From: Ga0077530 sp035565975
GTDB taxonomy: Bacteria > Pseudomonadota > Alphaproteobacteria > Rhizobiales > Hyphomicrobiaceae
Assembly (NCBI GenBank): GCA_035565975.1
Contig: DATMRT010000148.1
Location: forward strand, 1-64,000
Length of the DNA stretch: 64,000 bases
Reading direction: 5' to 3'
Under the pieces are notes generated by a model. The model was not told where the DNA came from, searched no databases, and worked only from the letters and a program-made list of their open reading frames with translations. The stretch's first letter is position 1. Every line of letters starts with the position of its first letter. The translations under genes were made by a program, and so were the position numbers. This document shows positions 32,866-41,642 of this stretch, piece by piece.

Positions 32866-34968
32866 ATGTCATCAGCCGCACCATCGACTCCCCTCGTCGC
32901 ACTCGATGCCGTCGCCATCGATACAGAGACGACCGGCCTCGACGTGAGAACGGCCCGGCTCATCCAGTTCGGCGCCGTCCGCATCCGTGCCGGCGCCGTG
33001 CAGCCGAGCGAGCAGATGACCCGGCTGATCGACCCTGGCGTCGACATTCCGGCTGAGGCCAGCAAGGTGCACGGCATCACCGCGCGGGACGTCGTCGGCG
33101 CCCATGATTTTGCGACCTTCGCGCCGGACATGGAGGCTTTCCTCGGCGGCGCGGTCCTGATCGGACACACCATCAGCTACGACATCGCAATCTTGAAGCG
33201 CGAATATGAGGCCGCCGGCCGGCCCTGGTCGCCGCCGCGCGTGCTCGACGTCCGCCTGCTCGCCCGCCTCACCGCCGCGGCCGGCCCGCACGACGATCTC
33301 GACAGTATCTGCAGCGCCCTCGGCGTCGAGATCGAGGGCCGACACAGCGCCATCGGCGATGCCCTGGCCGCCGCGCACGCCTTCGTCGCGCTCATCCCGC
33401 ACCTCCGCGCGCGCGGCATACGCACGCTCGCCGAGGTGGAAGCCGCTGCACGCGTACGCGCCGAGCAGGACGCGCGGGCCGCAGGCGGCCTCCTCGTCCC
33501 CGAGCTGCCGCCCGCCGCTGACCGTACGCGCGTCCTCGTCAAGGTGGACAGCTTTCCCTACAGGCACCGCGTGCAGGATGTCATGAGCGCGCCGCCCGTC
33601 ATGGCTCCCGGCGCGACGAGCCTCCAGGATGCGATGGCGCTCCTCCTCGAAAAGCGCGTGAGCTCACTCTTCGTCTCCTCATCGGAGCGCGGCGCCGGCA
33701 TCGTCACCGAGCGCGATGTTCTGCGCGCCGTCGCCCGCGGCGGTACCGCAGCGATGTCCCGGCCGATCGACGAGATTGCCTCCCGCCCGCTGCACACGGT
33801 CGAGCAGGACGTCTTCGTCTACCGCGCCATCGGCCGCATGGACCGGCTTTCCATCCGCCATCTCGGGGCGGTGGATCATGACGGCGCCCTCGTCGGCGCG
33901 CTGACCACGCGCAATCTCCTGCGCCACCGCGCGGCCACGGCGATGATGCTTGGCGACCAGATCGACAGCGCGCCGGACGTCCCCGCGCTGGCGCAAGCCT
34001 GGGCCCAGCTTCCGCAGATGGCGCGGATGCTGCTCGAGGAAGATGCCGATGCGCGCCTCGTCTCGTCCGTCATCAGCTCGGAGATCTGCGCGCTCGCCGG
34101 CCGCGCCGCACGCCTGGCGGAAGAGCAGCTCGTGGCTGCTGGACGCGGCGGCCCGCCCGTTCCCTATGCGCTAATGGTCCTCGGCTCGGCCGGGCGCGGC
34201 GAAAGCCTGCTCGCCGCCGATCAGGACCACGCCATCGTCTATGCCGAGGGCACGCCCGACGGCTCGCAGGACCAATGGTTCGCGGCGCTCGGCGAGGAAG
34301 TCTCGAATATTCTCGATGCGGTCGGCGTCCCCTTCTGCAAGGGCGGCGTCATGAGCAAGAACGCGGCGTGGCGCATGAGCCGCGCGCGCTGGATCGAGAC
34401 GATCGATCGCTGGATCCACCGCCAGCGCCCCGAAGACCTGCTCAACGTCGATATCTTCTTCGACGCGGTTGCCGTCCATGGGGCCGTCGATCTCGTCGAG
34501 GATATTCTCGCGCACGCTTACGACGTCGGGCGCCGCACGCCATCATTCATCAAGCTGCTCTCCGAGAATGCGCGTGGCGCCCGCGCGCCGCTGACGATCT
34601 TCCGCAAGCTCAAGACGGACGCCAACGGCCGCATCGATCTCAAGATGCACGGCCTCTTCCCGCTCGTCGCCGGCGCCCGCGTTCTCGCGATCAAGCACGG
34701 CATCCGCGCCCGCGCTACATCCGAGCGTCTGCAGGGCCTGATCGACTTGGAGCTCGTGGACGCGGGCGAGGGCGCGGCGCTCATCGCGGCTCATCGCACC
34801 ATTCTGACGGCGATGTTGCAGCAACAGCTCAAGGATGGAGAGCAGGGCATTGCCCTCTCTTCCCGCGTTGCGCCGGAGACGTTGAGCGAGCGATTGCTCA
34901 CGGACGTGACGCGCGCCGTCACGGCCGTCTCGACGATGAACGACCTCGTCTCCGAGGGCCGCTTCTGA
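32866..34968 (+). CDS. DnaQ-like 3'-5' exonuclease fused to CBS pair and DUF294 nucleotidyltransferase
   Basis: A 700-residue three-part protein. Residues 1-190 form a DEDDh exonuclease: AIDTETTGLD, LIGHTISYDIAIL and HSAIGDALAAAHAF hold the Asp/Glu, Asp and His-x4-Asp positions. Residues about 230-360 are two CBS repeats (VQDVMSAPPVMAPGATSLQD, TERDVLRAVARGG, LHTVEQDVFVYRAIGRM), which usually bind adenine nucleotides. Residues about 370-700 are the DUF294/GlnD-like nucleotidyltransferase with VLGSAGRGESLLAADQDHAI and its C-terminal helical partner. CBS-DUF294 proteins usually carry a cyclic-nucleotide domain instead of an exonuclease. In some Pseudomonas genomes, as I recall, a DnaQ gene sits next to a CBS-DUF294 gene. 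I chose the ATG at 32866 because the exonuclease fold begins ten residues later. Confidence 0.85.
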   Translation: MSSAAPSTPLVALDAVAIDTETTGLDVRTARLIQFGAVRIRAGAVQPSEQMTRLIDPGVDIPAEASKVHGITARDVVGAHDFATFAPDMEAFLGGAVLIGHTISYDIAILKREYEAAGRPWSPPRVLDVRLLARLTAAAGPHDDLDSICSALGVEIEGRHSAIGDALAAAHAFVALIPHLRARGIRTLAEVEAAARVRAEQDARAAGGLLVPELPPAADRTRVLVKVDSFPYRHRVQDVMSAPPVMAPGATSLQDAMALLLEKRVSSLFVSSSERGAGIVTERDVLRAVARGGTAAMSRPIDEIASRPLHTVEQDVFVYRAIGRMDRLSIRHLGAVDHDGALVGALTTRNLLRHRAATAMMLGDQIDSAPDVPALAQAWAQLPQMARMLLEEDADARLVSSVISSEICALAGRAARLAEEQLVAAGRGGPPVPYALMVLGSAGRGESLLAADQDHAIVYAEGTPDGSQDQWFAALGEEVSNILDAVGVPFCKGGVMSKNAAWRMSRARWIETIDRWIHRQRPEDLLNVDIFFDAVAVHGAVDLVEDILAHAYDVGRRTPSFIKLLSENARGARAPLTIFRKLKTDANGRIDLKMHGLFPLVAGARVLAIKHGIRARATSERLQGLIDLELVDAGEGAALIAAHRTILTAMLQQQLKDGEQGIALSSRVAPETLSERLLTDVTRAVTAVSTMNDLVSEGRF

Positions 34969-34979
34969 CGCGAGCGCCG

Positions 34980-36050
34980 TTACGCCGCCACGCCGTGCCG
35001 CGCCGCGAACGCGGCAAGCTCGGGATGCGGAAGCGGGCTTTCACGCTGGAGGAAGGCGAGGAGTTCGATCTCGTTGGCGTCGAGCTTGCCGTCCTTGCCC
35101 AGGTTCTCGATCAGCCATTGACACTCGGCATCATCGATCCGCTCGTTCGTGACGATCTCGAGCCGCTGGCGTTCGAGGCGAGCCAGCGCGCGCTCCTCGC
35201 TCGACTGCATCCGGAACGTGCTCCACACACTGCCGGCGCCGCCGGCCACCATGCGGCCGAGAAACTTGCCGATGCGCTCGCGCGCGCTCGTGCCTTCTTC
35301 GCCCGAGCCGATCGTATCCGCCAGCAGCGCACCTGCACCGCGGGCATCGGCATCCTTGGCCCAGACTTCGATCCTGAGCGCTTCCTCGCGCGGCGGGATA
35401 TGATGGCCGAGGCTCGCCAGCACTGAAGCGCCGACAGCCTTCACAAACAGCTCCGTCCATGCCGGCGAGCTCTTACCCCGCGCCAGCGCCTTGTTGATCG
35501 CGATGAGGACCTCGGCCTCGGCGCGCGTGACCGCGATGCCGCCATCGCCGGCGAAGGCATAAAGAATGCGGCGGATCAGATCGATCTCGCTCTGCCCAAT
35601 CGTGCCCGCTGGCAGCATCTGGCCGGCGCGCGTCACACCGACGCCTGAGATCACCGCGTCGCGAACTTGGCCGAGCGCGAACGCCGCGAGGCTCGGCGGC
35701 GACCAGCGCGCCTTGTCGAGCACGTTGAGCAGCAACTCGAGTTCGGTGTTGGTCGCGATATGGCCATCGCGGCTGATGCGCGCGACGAGCCAGTCCGCCT
35801 TATCCACGACGATGTACCCGTCGGGCTCGGACTGATGGACGACGTAGTCGGTCAGCGCCTCGATGAAGAAGGGCGCCCAGGTGGCATCGGTCACGCGACA
35901 AGCGCTGTTGAGCGAGAGAAGTGCTTCTGCTTCCGAGGTCGAGATCGTGCCGTCTTCGTTGAACGCACGGCGCATCGCCGCAACATCACTGTCACGAATG
36001 CTTCCGCGCGCACTGATCTCGTCAACTGCAACGCCATTCAAAATACCCAT
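34980..36050 (-). CDS. Helical protein with four EF-hand-like acidic loops
   Basis: A 356-residue cytoplasmic protein of unknown function with internal repeats. Four similar loops can be seen: FNEDGTISTSEAEALL, ISRDGHIATNTELELL, FAGDGGIAVTRAEAEVL and LGKDGKLDANEIELLAFL. Each has a D-G-x-[I/L] step and a glutamate nine to ten positions after the start, as in calcium-binding EF-hands, although most lack the full set of acidic ligands. The repeats sit in helix-rich units of roughly 75-100 residues, and the N- and C-terminal loops are the best. The gene converges on the exonuclease-CBS-DUF294 gene with 11 bases between the stops. No signal peptide is present. The family may be TerB-like, but I do not recognise it firmly. 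Confidence 0.7.
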   Translation of the reverse strand: MGILNGVAVDEISARGSIRDSDVAAMRRAFNEDGTISTSEAEALLSLNSACRVTDATWAPFFIEALTDYVVHQSEPDGYIVVDKADWLVARISRDGHIATNTELELLLNVLDKARWSPPSLAAFALGQVRDAVISGVGVTRAGQMLPAGTIGQSEIDLIRRILYAFAGDGGIAVTRAEAEVLIAINKALARGKSSPAWTELFVKAVGASVLASLGHHIPPREEALRIEVWAKDADARGAGALLADTIGSGEEGTSARERIGKFLGRMVAGGAGSVWSTFRMQSSEERALARLERQRLEIVTNERIDDAECQWLIENLGKDGKLDANEIELLAFLQRESPLPHPELAAFAARHGVAA

Positions 36051-36229
36051 AGCGCCTCACCCAGGACCGTGACCAACGGCCTGAAGCTAGGAGCATATGG
36101 TTACTGTTCCGGTAACAGGGATGTCAGAGACACGCACAATGTTGCGTCCACGGAACACGCGTGGACGAGAAGGACGCGTCTCTCACGGAAGCGCGCCGGT
36201 CCCACATCTGCGCGGCCGGCGCGATACGC

Positions 36230-36445
36230 TCAGCCCGAGATCTGCAGGTTGATGGCCTTGGGACCTTTGCCGCGCTTGTCGGGTTCGGTCTCGAAGGAAA
36301 TGCGCTGGCCTTCCGCCAGCGAACCCACACCTGAGCGCTCGACGGCCGAAACGTGCACGAAAACATCCGCACCGCCTTCGTCCGGCTTAATGAAACCATA
36401 ACCTTTTGTCTGATTGAAAAACTTGACGACGCCCGTCTGCCGCAT
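36230..36445 (-). CDS. Cold-shock protein (CspA family)
   Basis: A 71-residue single cold-shock domain. RNA-binding motifs are intact: RNP1 KGYGFIKPD and RNP2 DVFVHVSAV. The protein begins MRQTGVVKFFNQT and ends with GKGPKAINLQISG, typical for CspA-like RNA chaperones that melt mRNA structure. The 265-bp region upstream to rlmJ probably holds its promoter and a long 5' leader, which is common for cold-shock genes, but I cannot point to a definite cold box. Confidence 0.95.
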   Translation of the reverse strand: MRQTGVVKFFNQTKGYGFIKPDEGGADVFVHVSAVERSGVGSLAEGQRISFETEPDKRGKGPKAINLQISG

Positions 36446-36710
36446 GCCTGCAATCCTTCTCCACGAGGGTGGTGAGCAGCCCGTGCCTTCCGCTCAGGAG
36501 ACGAGTAGCGCCCCTCGCATAACCATGCCCGCGCGCTTGCCATGCCTTTGAGCAGGACTGCGCTCCGTTGCATGTCGGCGCAGGCACACCAGCCCGCATC
36601 AAAAAATATCCGACCGTCAAATCATGCGGGCAAAGCACAATTACGTGAAGCTACGGCAATAAGGCAGCGTGCCGAAAATACAGGCAAACCGCTCCTTTTC
36701 GAGGTCCCGA

Positions 36711-37571
36711 TCATCCCAATTGGGTGACCTGACCGCGTGCGCCCTTGCCGTCGCCGAGCCGCTCCGCAAGGACCGGCAGCAGCACCGCGAGGTCGGCTTC
36801 GAGCGTGTATGGCGGGTTGATGACAACGAGGCCCGATCCATTCAGCCGATCGGTGTCCACCGGCTCGCGCAGGAGCAGCTCGATGGCAAGAGTCTCGCTC
36901 GGCGCGATATTCCCGATCGCCTGATGAAACCGCGCGATGGGCCGCGGGTCCTTGATCGGATACCAGAGCAGATAAACGCCGCCGGCAAATCGGCGGAGCG
37001 CATTCTGCACTCCCTCCTGGAGCCGCTCCAGTTCGCCCGCCTGCTCGAAGGGTGGATCGACGAGGATGACGCCGCGGCGCTCCTTCGGCGGTAGCTGCGC
37101 CTTGAGCGCGAGCCAGCCGTCGAGGCCGAGCACCTTGGCGCGCCTGTCGCCGGCCAGCGCCTCGCCGAGCAACGCCGCATCCTCCGGATGCAGCTCGTTG
37201 GCGACGAGACGGTCCTCGGCACGCATGAGCGCGAGGGCAAGGCAGGGCGAACCCGGATAGCGCCGGAGCTTGCCGTCCGGATTGCAGGCGCGCACAGCTT
37301 CGAGATAGGGCGCGAGCAGCGCAGCGGCGGCGCCGGGCAACGGCGCCACGCCCGAGCCCTGCTCGCCCAGGAGCCGGCCGATGCCGCCCCTCCATTCGCC
37401 GGTCTTCTCGGCGGCCTCGCCCGTGAGGTCGTACATGCCGATGCCGGCGTGCGTATCGATCACGCGGAACGGCGCATCCTTCTTCGCCATGTATGTGAGC
37501 ACGAGCGACAACACCGCGTGCTTCAGCACATCGGCGAAGTTCCCGGCATGGTAGGCGTGACGGTAGTTCAT
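36711..37571 (-). CDS. rlmJ: 23S rRNA (adenine(2030)-N6)-methyltransferase
   Basis: A 286-residue SAM-dependent methyltransferase of the RlmJ/YhiR family, which methylates A2030 of 23S rRNA. The start MNYRHAYHAGNFADVLKHAVL is nearly invariant in the family and fixes the ATG at 37571 over an upstream ATG at 37589. Other conserved parts are VIDTHAGIGMYDL, for SAM binding, and GVILVDPPFEQAGE, which carries the catalytic D-P-P-[FY] motif. The tail VVINPPYTLEADLAVLLPVL is also typical. It is transcribed towards cspA and divergent from the MFS transporter. Confidence 0.94.
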   Translation of the reverse strand: MNYRHAYHAGNFADVLKHAVLSLVLTYMAKKDAPFRVIDTHAGIGMYDLTGEAAEKTGEWRGGIGRLLGEQGSGVAPLPGAAAALLAPYLEAVRACNPDGKLRRYPGSPCLALALMRAEDRLVANELHPEDAALLGEALAGDRRAKVLGLDGWLALKAQLPPKERRGVILVDPPFEQAGELERLQEGVQNALRRFAGGVYLLWYPIKDPRPIARFHQAIGNIAPSETLAIELLLREPVDTDRLNGSGLVVINPPYTLEADLAVLLPVLAERLGDGKGARGQVTQLG

Positions 37572-37784
37572 GCGCTCAGCGTCGAGCACCTATGCGGCCG
37601 TCTTGTCAAGGCGCGGCGCGGCCCCGTTATCCGCGAACCTTTTCATGCGGCTCGCCGAAACGTCCGGACATAGCACGTGAATTGTTCTCGTTTGAGATTC
37701 CAAAGCTTCATGAGATAGGTGATGTGTCACAAACGTGCCGCGCTCGCCCGTCGCTCCGCCCGCCACCGGCCAAGTCCCAGATCC

Positions 37785-39035
37785 ATGCAGAAGTCTTTCG
37801 AACCCGTGGTCTCCCGCCTCTCCTGGTGGCGGGACCCGATGTATCGCGTCGTCCATGCGGTCGGCATCACGCAGATCACGGCTTGGGGCACGGCCTTCTA
37901 TTGCCTCGGCGTGCTGGCCCATCCGATCGCCGACGAGCTCGGCTTCAGCCGCAGCTTCGTGTTCCTCGGCTTCACGGTCGCCATGCTCGTGCAGGGCCTC
38001 GTCTCGACCCACATCGGACGCCTCATAGACAGGTGGGGCGGGCGTCAGGTCATGAGCCTTGGCGTGATCCTCATCGCCATCGGCCTCGCCGCTCTGGCCA
38101 TGGTCTCGCACTGGGTCGCCTATCTGGCGGTGTGGGCGTTTCTCGGCCTCGCCATGCGCATGTCGCTCTACGACGCGGCGTTCGCTGCGGCGGTTCAGGT
38201 CGCGCCGAGCCGCGGGCGGAAGGCGATCTCCTACCTCACGCTTTATGGCGCCTTTGCTTCCTCGGTCTTCTGGGTCGTCGGGCACCAGCTCGACGTGGCC
38301 GTGGGCTGGCGCAACACGCTGCTCATCTTCGCCCTTATCAACCTCGTCGTCTGCCTGCCGCTCAACTGGTGGGGCCTCTCGATCCGCGAGGCGAAGCCCG
38401 AGAACGGGCCGGCCGTGACGATGGCAGCGCGTCCCGTTGACGGCGCGCCGCTGGAAGGCCGCGCCCGCACCATCGGCATGATTCTCTTCGCCCTCATCAT
38501 GTCGCTCAACGGCTTTGTCTTCGGCGTCGTCTCCGTCCAGCTCGTGCCGCTGTTCGAAACCGCCGGCATGGCGACAGCAACCGCCGTCTGGATCGCCTCC
38601 CTCAAGGGCTTTGCCCAATTCGGCGGCCGCATCGTCGAGATCGTCTTCGGTCGCAACCTGCATCCTTTCACCGTCGCCCGCTTCGCGATTGGCGCGCTGC
38701 CGTTCTCGCTGATCCTGCTGCTTTTCAGCGGTGGCGCTTTCGCTCCGATCCTCGCCTTCACGCTGCTCATGGGTGCCTCGCAGGGCGTCATCACGATCGT
38801 CCGCGGTGCCGTCCCCCTCGCGCTGTTCGGTGCCGAGGGCTACGGACGCGTGCTCGGCCTTATCGCGACGCCGATCCTCGTCGTCAGCGCGCTTGCGCCG
38901 ACCGTCTACGCCTTCATTCTCGATACCTGGGGCAGCGCAGTCGGCGTCACGATCCTGCTCGTGAGCTCGTTGATGGCCATGGTCGCCATCGAGCTCATGG
39001 GCCGCTGGTATCGGAAGAACCAGAACGGCGGCTGA
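37785..39035 (+). CDS. MFS transporter
   Basis: A 416-residue transporter with about twelve membrane helices. The first part has YRVVHAVGITQITAWGTAFY and a segment between helices 2 and 3, HIGRLIDRWGGRQVMSLGVI, which matches the major facilitator signature G-[RK]-x-x-D-R-x-G-x-[RK]. A hydrophilic central loop (REAKPENGPAVTMAARPVDG) separates the two halves. The substrate cannot be read from sequence; the closest impression is of small organic-acid or drug-type members without a periplasmic domain. The ATG at 37785 fits the N-terminus of the first helix. Upstream in-frame residues are arginine-rich and dismissed. It is flanked by the divergent rlmJ and a convergent CoA-binding protein. Confidence 0.88.
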   Translation: MQKSFEPVVSRLSWWRDPMYRVVHAVGITQITAWGTAFYCLGVLAHPIADELGFSRSFVFLGFTVAMLVQGLVSTHIGRLIDRWGGRQVMSLGVILIAIGLAALAMVSHWVAYLAVWAFLGLAMRMSLYDAAFAAAVQVAPSRGRKAISYLTLYGAFASSVFWVVGHQLDVAVGWRNTLLIFALINLVVCLPLNWWGLSIREAKPENGPAVTMAARPVDGAPLEGRARTIGMILFALIMSLNGFVFGVVSVQLVPLFETAGMATATAVWIASLKGFAQFGGRIVEIVFGRNLHPFTVARFAIGALPFSLILLLFSGGAFAPILAFTLLMGASQGVITIVRGAVPLALFGAEGYGRVLGLIATPILVVSALAPTVYAFILDTWGSAVGVTILLVSSLMAMVAIELMGRWYRKNQNGG

Positions 39036-39118
39036 GGCCACTCGCGTCTCACCGCAGCTTACGCTCTGCCAATAGAGCACCGCGGGGCCCCCTGGTGGGA
39101 GGAGGTCTTACGAGCGCG

Positions 39119-39655
39119 CTACGTCGAGCGCGGGCGGATCACATGGTTCTGCACACCCACGGCCCCGAGTTGCGGCCGCTTCGAGCTCACCATCCCTGCA
39201 TTGACGCCCGCCCAGCCGATCTCGCCGGAGAGCCGCCCATACTCGATCTTCGGGCAGCGGTTCATGACGACCTTGAGACCCGCGGCCTCCGCCTCTGCCG
39301 CCGCAAGGTCATTGCGGACCGAGAGCTGCATCCAGATGACCTTCAGGCCGAGCTTCTCCTTGAGCGCGATCGCCTCGCGCACGACCCCGAGCGCAGCATC
39401 GGAATTGCGGAAGATGTCGATCATATCGACGGGCTCCTCGATCTCGCCGAGGCTTGCCGCGACCTTCTGGCCGAGGATCTCCTGGCCCGCGAGTCCGGGA
39501 TTGATCGGGATCACCTTGAAGCCCTTGCCGATGAGATACTTCAATACGAAGTAGCTCGGGCGATTGATGTTCGCCGAGGCGCCGACCATGGCGATCACTT
39601 TCGTCTCGTTGAGGATCGCGGCGATATAAGTGTCGTCGTAGCGGTCGTGGTTCAT
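39119..39655 (-). CDS. CoA-binding domain protein (YccU-like)
   Basis: A 178-residue Rossmann protein of the CoA-binding family (YccU-like). The start TKVIAMVGASANINRPSYFV carries the dinucleotide-type glycine motif, followed by KGFKVIPINPGLAGQEILGQ and DMIDIFRNSDAALGVVREAI. The segment VIWMQLSVRND matches the conserved strand, and NRCPKIEYGRL carries the conserved cysteine near the C-terminus. Such proteins bind CoA or acyl-CoA and are often fused to acyl-CoA synthetase domains, but stand-alone forms have no defined function. Its start overlaps the VOC gene stop by four bases (ATGA). The three genes to 40936 form an operon. Confidence 0.9.
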   Translation of the reverse strand: MNHDRYDDTYIAAILNETKVIAMVGASANINRPSYFVLKYLIGKGFKVIPINPGLAGQEILGQKVAASLGEIEEPVDMIDIFRNSDAALGVVREAIALKEKLGLKVIWMQLSVRNDLAAAEAEAAGLKVVMNRCPKIEYGRLSGEIGWAGVNAGMVSSKRPQLGAVGVQNHVIRPRST

Positions 39656-40104
39656 GGTGACTGAGGGGCCTTCGGCGGCGGCAGTTGCGGGCGGCCGTGC
39701 TCGTCGAGCGGCCAGAACGGGTTGTAGGCGATCTCCCACAGAAATCCATCCGGATCCGCGAAGTAACCGAGATAACCGCCCCAGAATGCCTTGGCCGCGG
39801 GTCGCGTGACGCGCCCGCCATGCTCAGCGGCAAACGCCATGGCCGCATTCACCGCCGCCTCGCTCTCCAGATTGATCGCGAGGGAAATGCGCGGATGCCC
39901 ACTTCCGGTCGGCATGTCGACTTCGGCATCCTTCGCCAGATCCTCGCGCCCCCAGACAGCGAGCACGACGCCGTTCATGTCGAAGAACGCGACGCCTTCG
40001 GTATCGCCGCCGGAAGCACGAAACCCGAGACCCTCATAGAAGCGACGCGAGGCCTCCACGTCGGCGACGCCGAGCGTGACCAGCGACACCTTCTGCGGGA
40101 TCAT
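39652..40104 (-). CDS. VOC (glyoxalase/dioxygenase superfamily) protein
   Basis: A 150-residue vicinal-oxygen-chelate protein of two beta-alpha-beta-beta-beta modules. The opening IPQKVSLVTLGVADVEASRR and FYEGLGFRASGG are typical, and GGYLGYFADPDGFLWEIAYN is the second-module metal-site region, with the Glu of LWEIAYN as likely ligand. The expected His of the first module is not apparent in VSLVTLG, so the metal site may be altered. It sits one base after the crotonase stop and is coupled by ATGA to the CoA-binding gene. Its role is probably an isomerase- or epimerase-like step on a CoA ester or small metabolite, by context only. Confidence 0.85.
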   Translation of the reverse strand: MIPQKVSLVTLGVADVEASRRFYEGLGFRASGGDTEGVAFFDMNGVVLAVWGREDLAKDAEVDMPTGSGHPRISLAINLESEAAVNAAMAFAAEHGGRVTRPAAKAFWGGYLGYFADPDGFLWEIAYNPFWPLDEHGRPQLPPPKAPQSP

Positions 40105-40105
40105 A

Positions 40106-40936
40106 TCAATCACCCTTCCACGCGGGCGGCCGCTTGTCGATGAAGGCGCCGATGCCCTCCTCGGCATCACGGTGCATCATATTGCGCACCATGACTTCGC
40201 TTGCGTATGCATAAGCATCAGCAACCGGCTTCTCGATCTGAGCGTAGAAGGCTTCCTTGCCGATCCGGATCGTCGCCGGCGACTTGCTCGCAATGACGCG
40301 CCCGAGATCGAGCGCGGCATCGAGCGCACGCCCCTCGGGCACCACGCGATTGACGAGCCCGTAGTCCGCCGCCTCGCGCGCGCCCAGCATCTCGCCGAGC
40401 AGCAGCATCTCCATGGCCCGCTTGCGCGGCACGTTGCGCGAGAGCCCAACCATTGGCGTCGAGCAGAAGAGTCCGATATCGACACCGGGCGTCGCGAACT
40501 TCGCCGCCTCGCCCGCGACAGCCAGATCGCACGTCGCAACGAGCTGGCACCCCGCCGCCGTCGCAACACCTTCGACGGCAGCAATGAATGGCTTGGGACT
40601 GCGCATGATCGACGTCATCACGGCCGCGCAGCGCGTCATGGTGAGCGCGTAGAAGGCGCGACCGCGATCCTCATCTCGGCGATGCGCCGTCAGCTCCTTG
40701 AGATCATGCCCGGCGCAGAATGCGGGCCCGGTCGCCGCCAAGACGACAGCGCTCACATCGTGCGCGCCCGACAGCCGATCGATCGCGGACTGCAGGGCGA
40801 GCAACAAGTCGAGGCTCAGACTGTTGCGCGCTGCCGGGCGCGCGAGCGTGAGGACGGCGACGGCATCATGGCGTGCCTCGCTCAAGAGCGGTGCGTCACC
40901 CTTTGCCGTGTCCTTTGGCGGTCCGCCGTCCTGCAT
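40106..40936 (-). CDS. ECHDC3-type crotonase family protein
   Basis: A 276-residue crotonase-fold protein resembling ECHDC3. The oxyanion segments FCAGHDLKELTAHR and EGVATAAGCQLVATCDLAVA are present. The segment FATPGVDIGLFCSTPMVGLS is nearly diagnostic of the ECHDC3 group: the usual hydratase glutamate is replaced by glycine (TPGV), while the second acidic position in KRAMEMLLLGEM is kept. It is therefore unlikely to be a classical hydratase. It heads the operon with the VOC and CoA-binding genes. The lone secreted-protein gene at 40987 is upstream on the same strand, with a 50-base gap. Confidence 0.87.
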   Translation of the reverse strand: MQDGGPPKDTAKGDAPLLSEARHDAVAVLTLARPAARNSLSLDLLLALQSAIDRLSGAHDVSAVVLAATGPAFCAGHDLKELTAHRRDEDRGRAFYALTMTRCAAVMTSIMRSPKPFIAAVEGVATAAGCQLVATCDLAVAGEAAKFATPGVDIGLFCSTPMVGLSRNVPRKRAMEMLLLGEMLGAREAADYGLVNRVVPEGRALDAALDLGRVIASKSPATIRIGKEAFYAQIEKPVADAYAYASEVMVRNMMHRDAEEGIGAFIDKRPPAWKGD

Positions 40937-40986
40937 AGCGGCATCCCTGCGCGCATGCGGTGGCGCCGATCCGGCGCCACCTCCAC

Positions 40987-41523
40987 TTACTGCTGCCCGA
41001 GCGCCTTCTCCAGCGCCTCGCGATGCTTCGAAACCAGCTCGATGTTGCTCGGGAACTTGACCGGCGGCGTGTTCTTGAGCGCGTCGTTCAATTCGTCGAG
41101 CATCTGCTTCTTCTCTGCCGCACTGATCTGCGTATCGGCATTGATCTCGGCAATCTCCTTCTTGATGAGCTCGATCGGGTCGGTGTACTTGCCCGTATCC
41201 GGATCGATGCCGCTCAGGATCACCGATATATTGTAGGCAACGTCGTCGTACTCGGTATAGTCCTTGAAGCCGTGCTTGCGCGCAATCGCATCGAGCTCGG
41301 CCTGCTGCTTGTCCGTCGGCGCGGTGCCTTCCTGCGCGGGATTGCGCTCGATGAACTGCGTGATGTCAGGCTGTGCTGCAATGAAGCCCTGGATATGCTT
41401 TTCGGTGAGCTGAAGTTGATTGAAAGCCTCTTGCGCGCTCACCGCGGGCGCGCCGATGAGCGACATCAGGCCTATTGCCACTGCCGAAGCAAACGCGGCA
41501 AGAGTTCCAAACCTGCTGAACAT
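40987..41523 (-). CDS. Small secreted helical protein
   Basis: A 178-residue exported protein. The signal peptide includes ASAVAIGLMSLIGAPAVSAQ, with cleavage after SAQ. The mature chain is helical and acidic, with LTEKHIQGFIAAQPDITQFI, LDAIARKHGFKDYTEYDDVA and KKEIAEINADTQISAAEKKQ. It resembles short alphaproteobacterial periplasmic proteins of the DUF4168 or DUF2059 kind, but I cannot assign a family. No catalytic motif is seen. It lies upstream of the ECHDC3 operon on the same strand, yet its periplasmic location makes a direct link doubtful. It is divergent from the thioesterase at 41643. Confidence 0.7.
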   Translation of the reverse strand: MFSRFGTLAAFASAVAIGLMSLIGAPAVSAQEAFNQLQLTEKHIQGFIAAQPDITQFIERNPAQEGTAPTDKQQAELDAIARKHGFKDYTEYDDVAYNISVILSGIDPDTGKYTDPIELIKKEIAEINADTQISAAEKKQMLDELNDALKNTPPVKFPSNIELVSKHREALEKALGQQ

Positions 41524-41642
41524 GGGGAGCTTCTCCTCGTTCGAAATCCCGAGCCTGTGTCGTTTGTCTGAGTGGATCGTCTAGCATTGGCCTCGACGCG
41601 GGCGTGCATATAGCAGATCACGTGAGTGGGACGCCATTAAGG

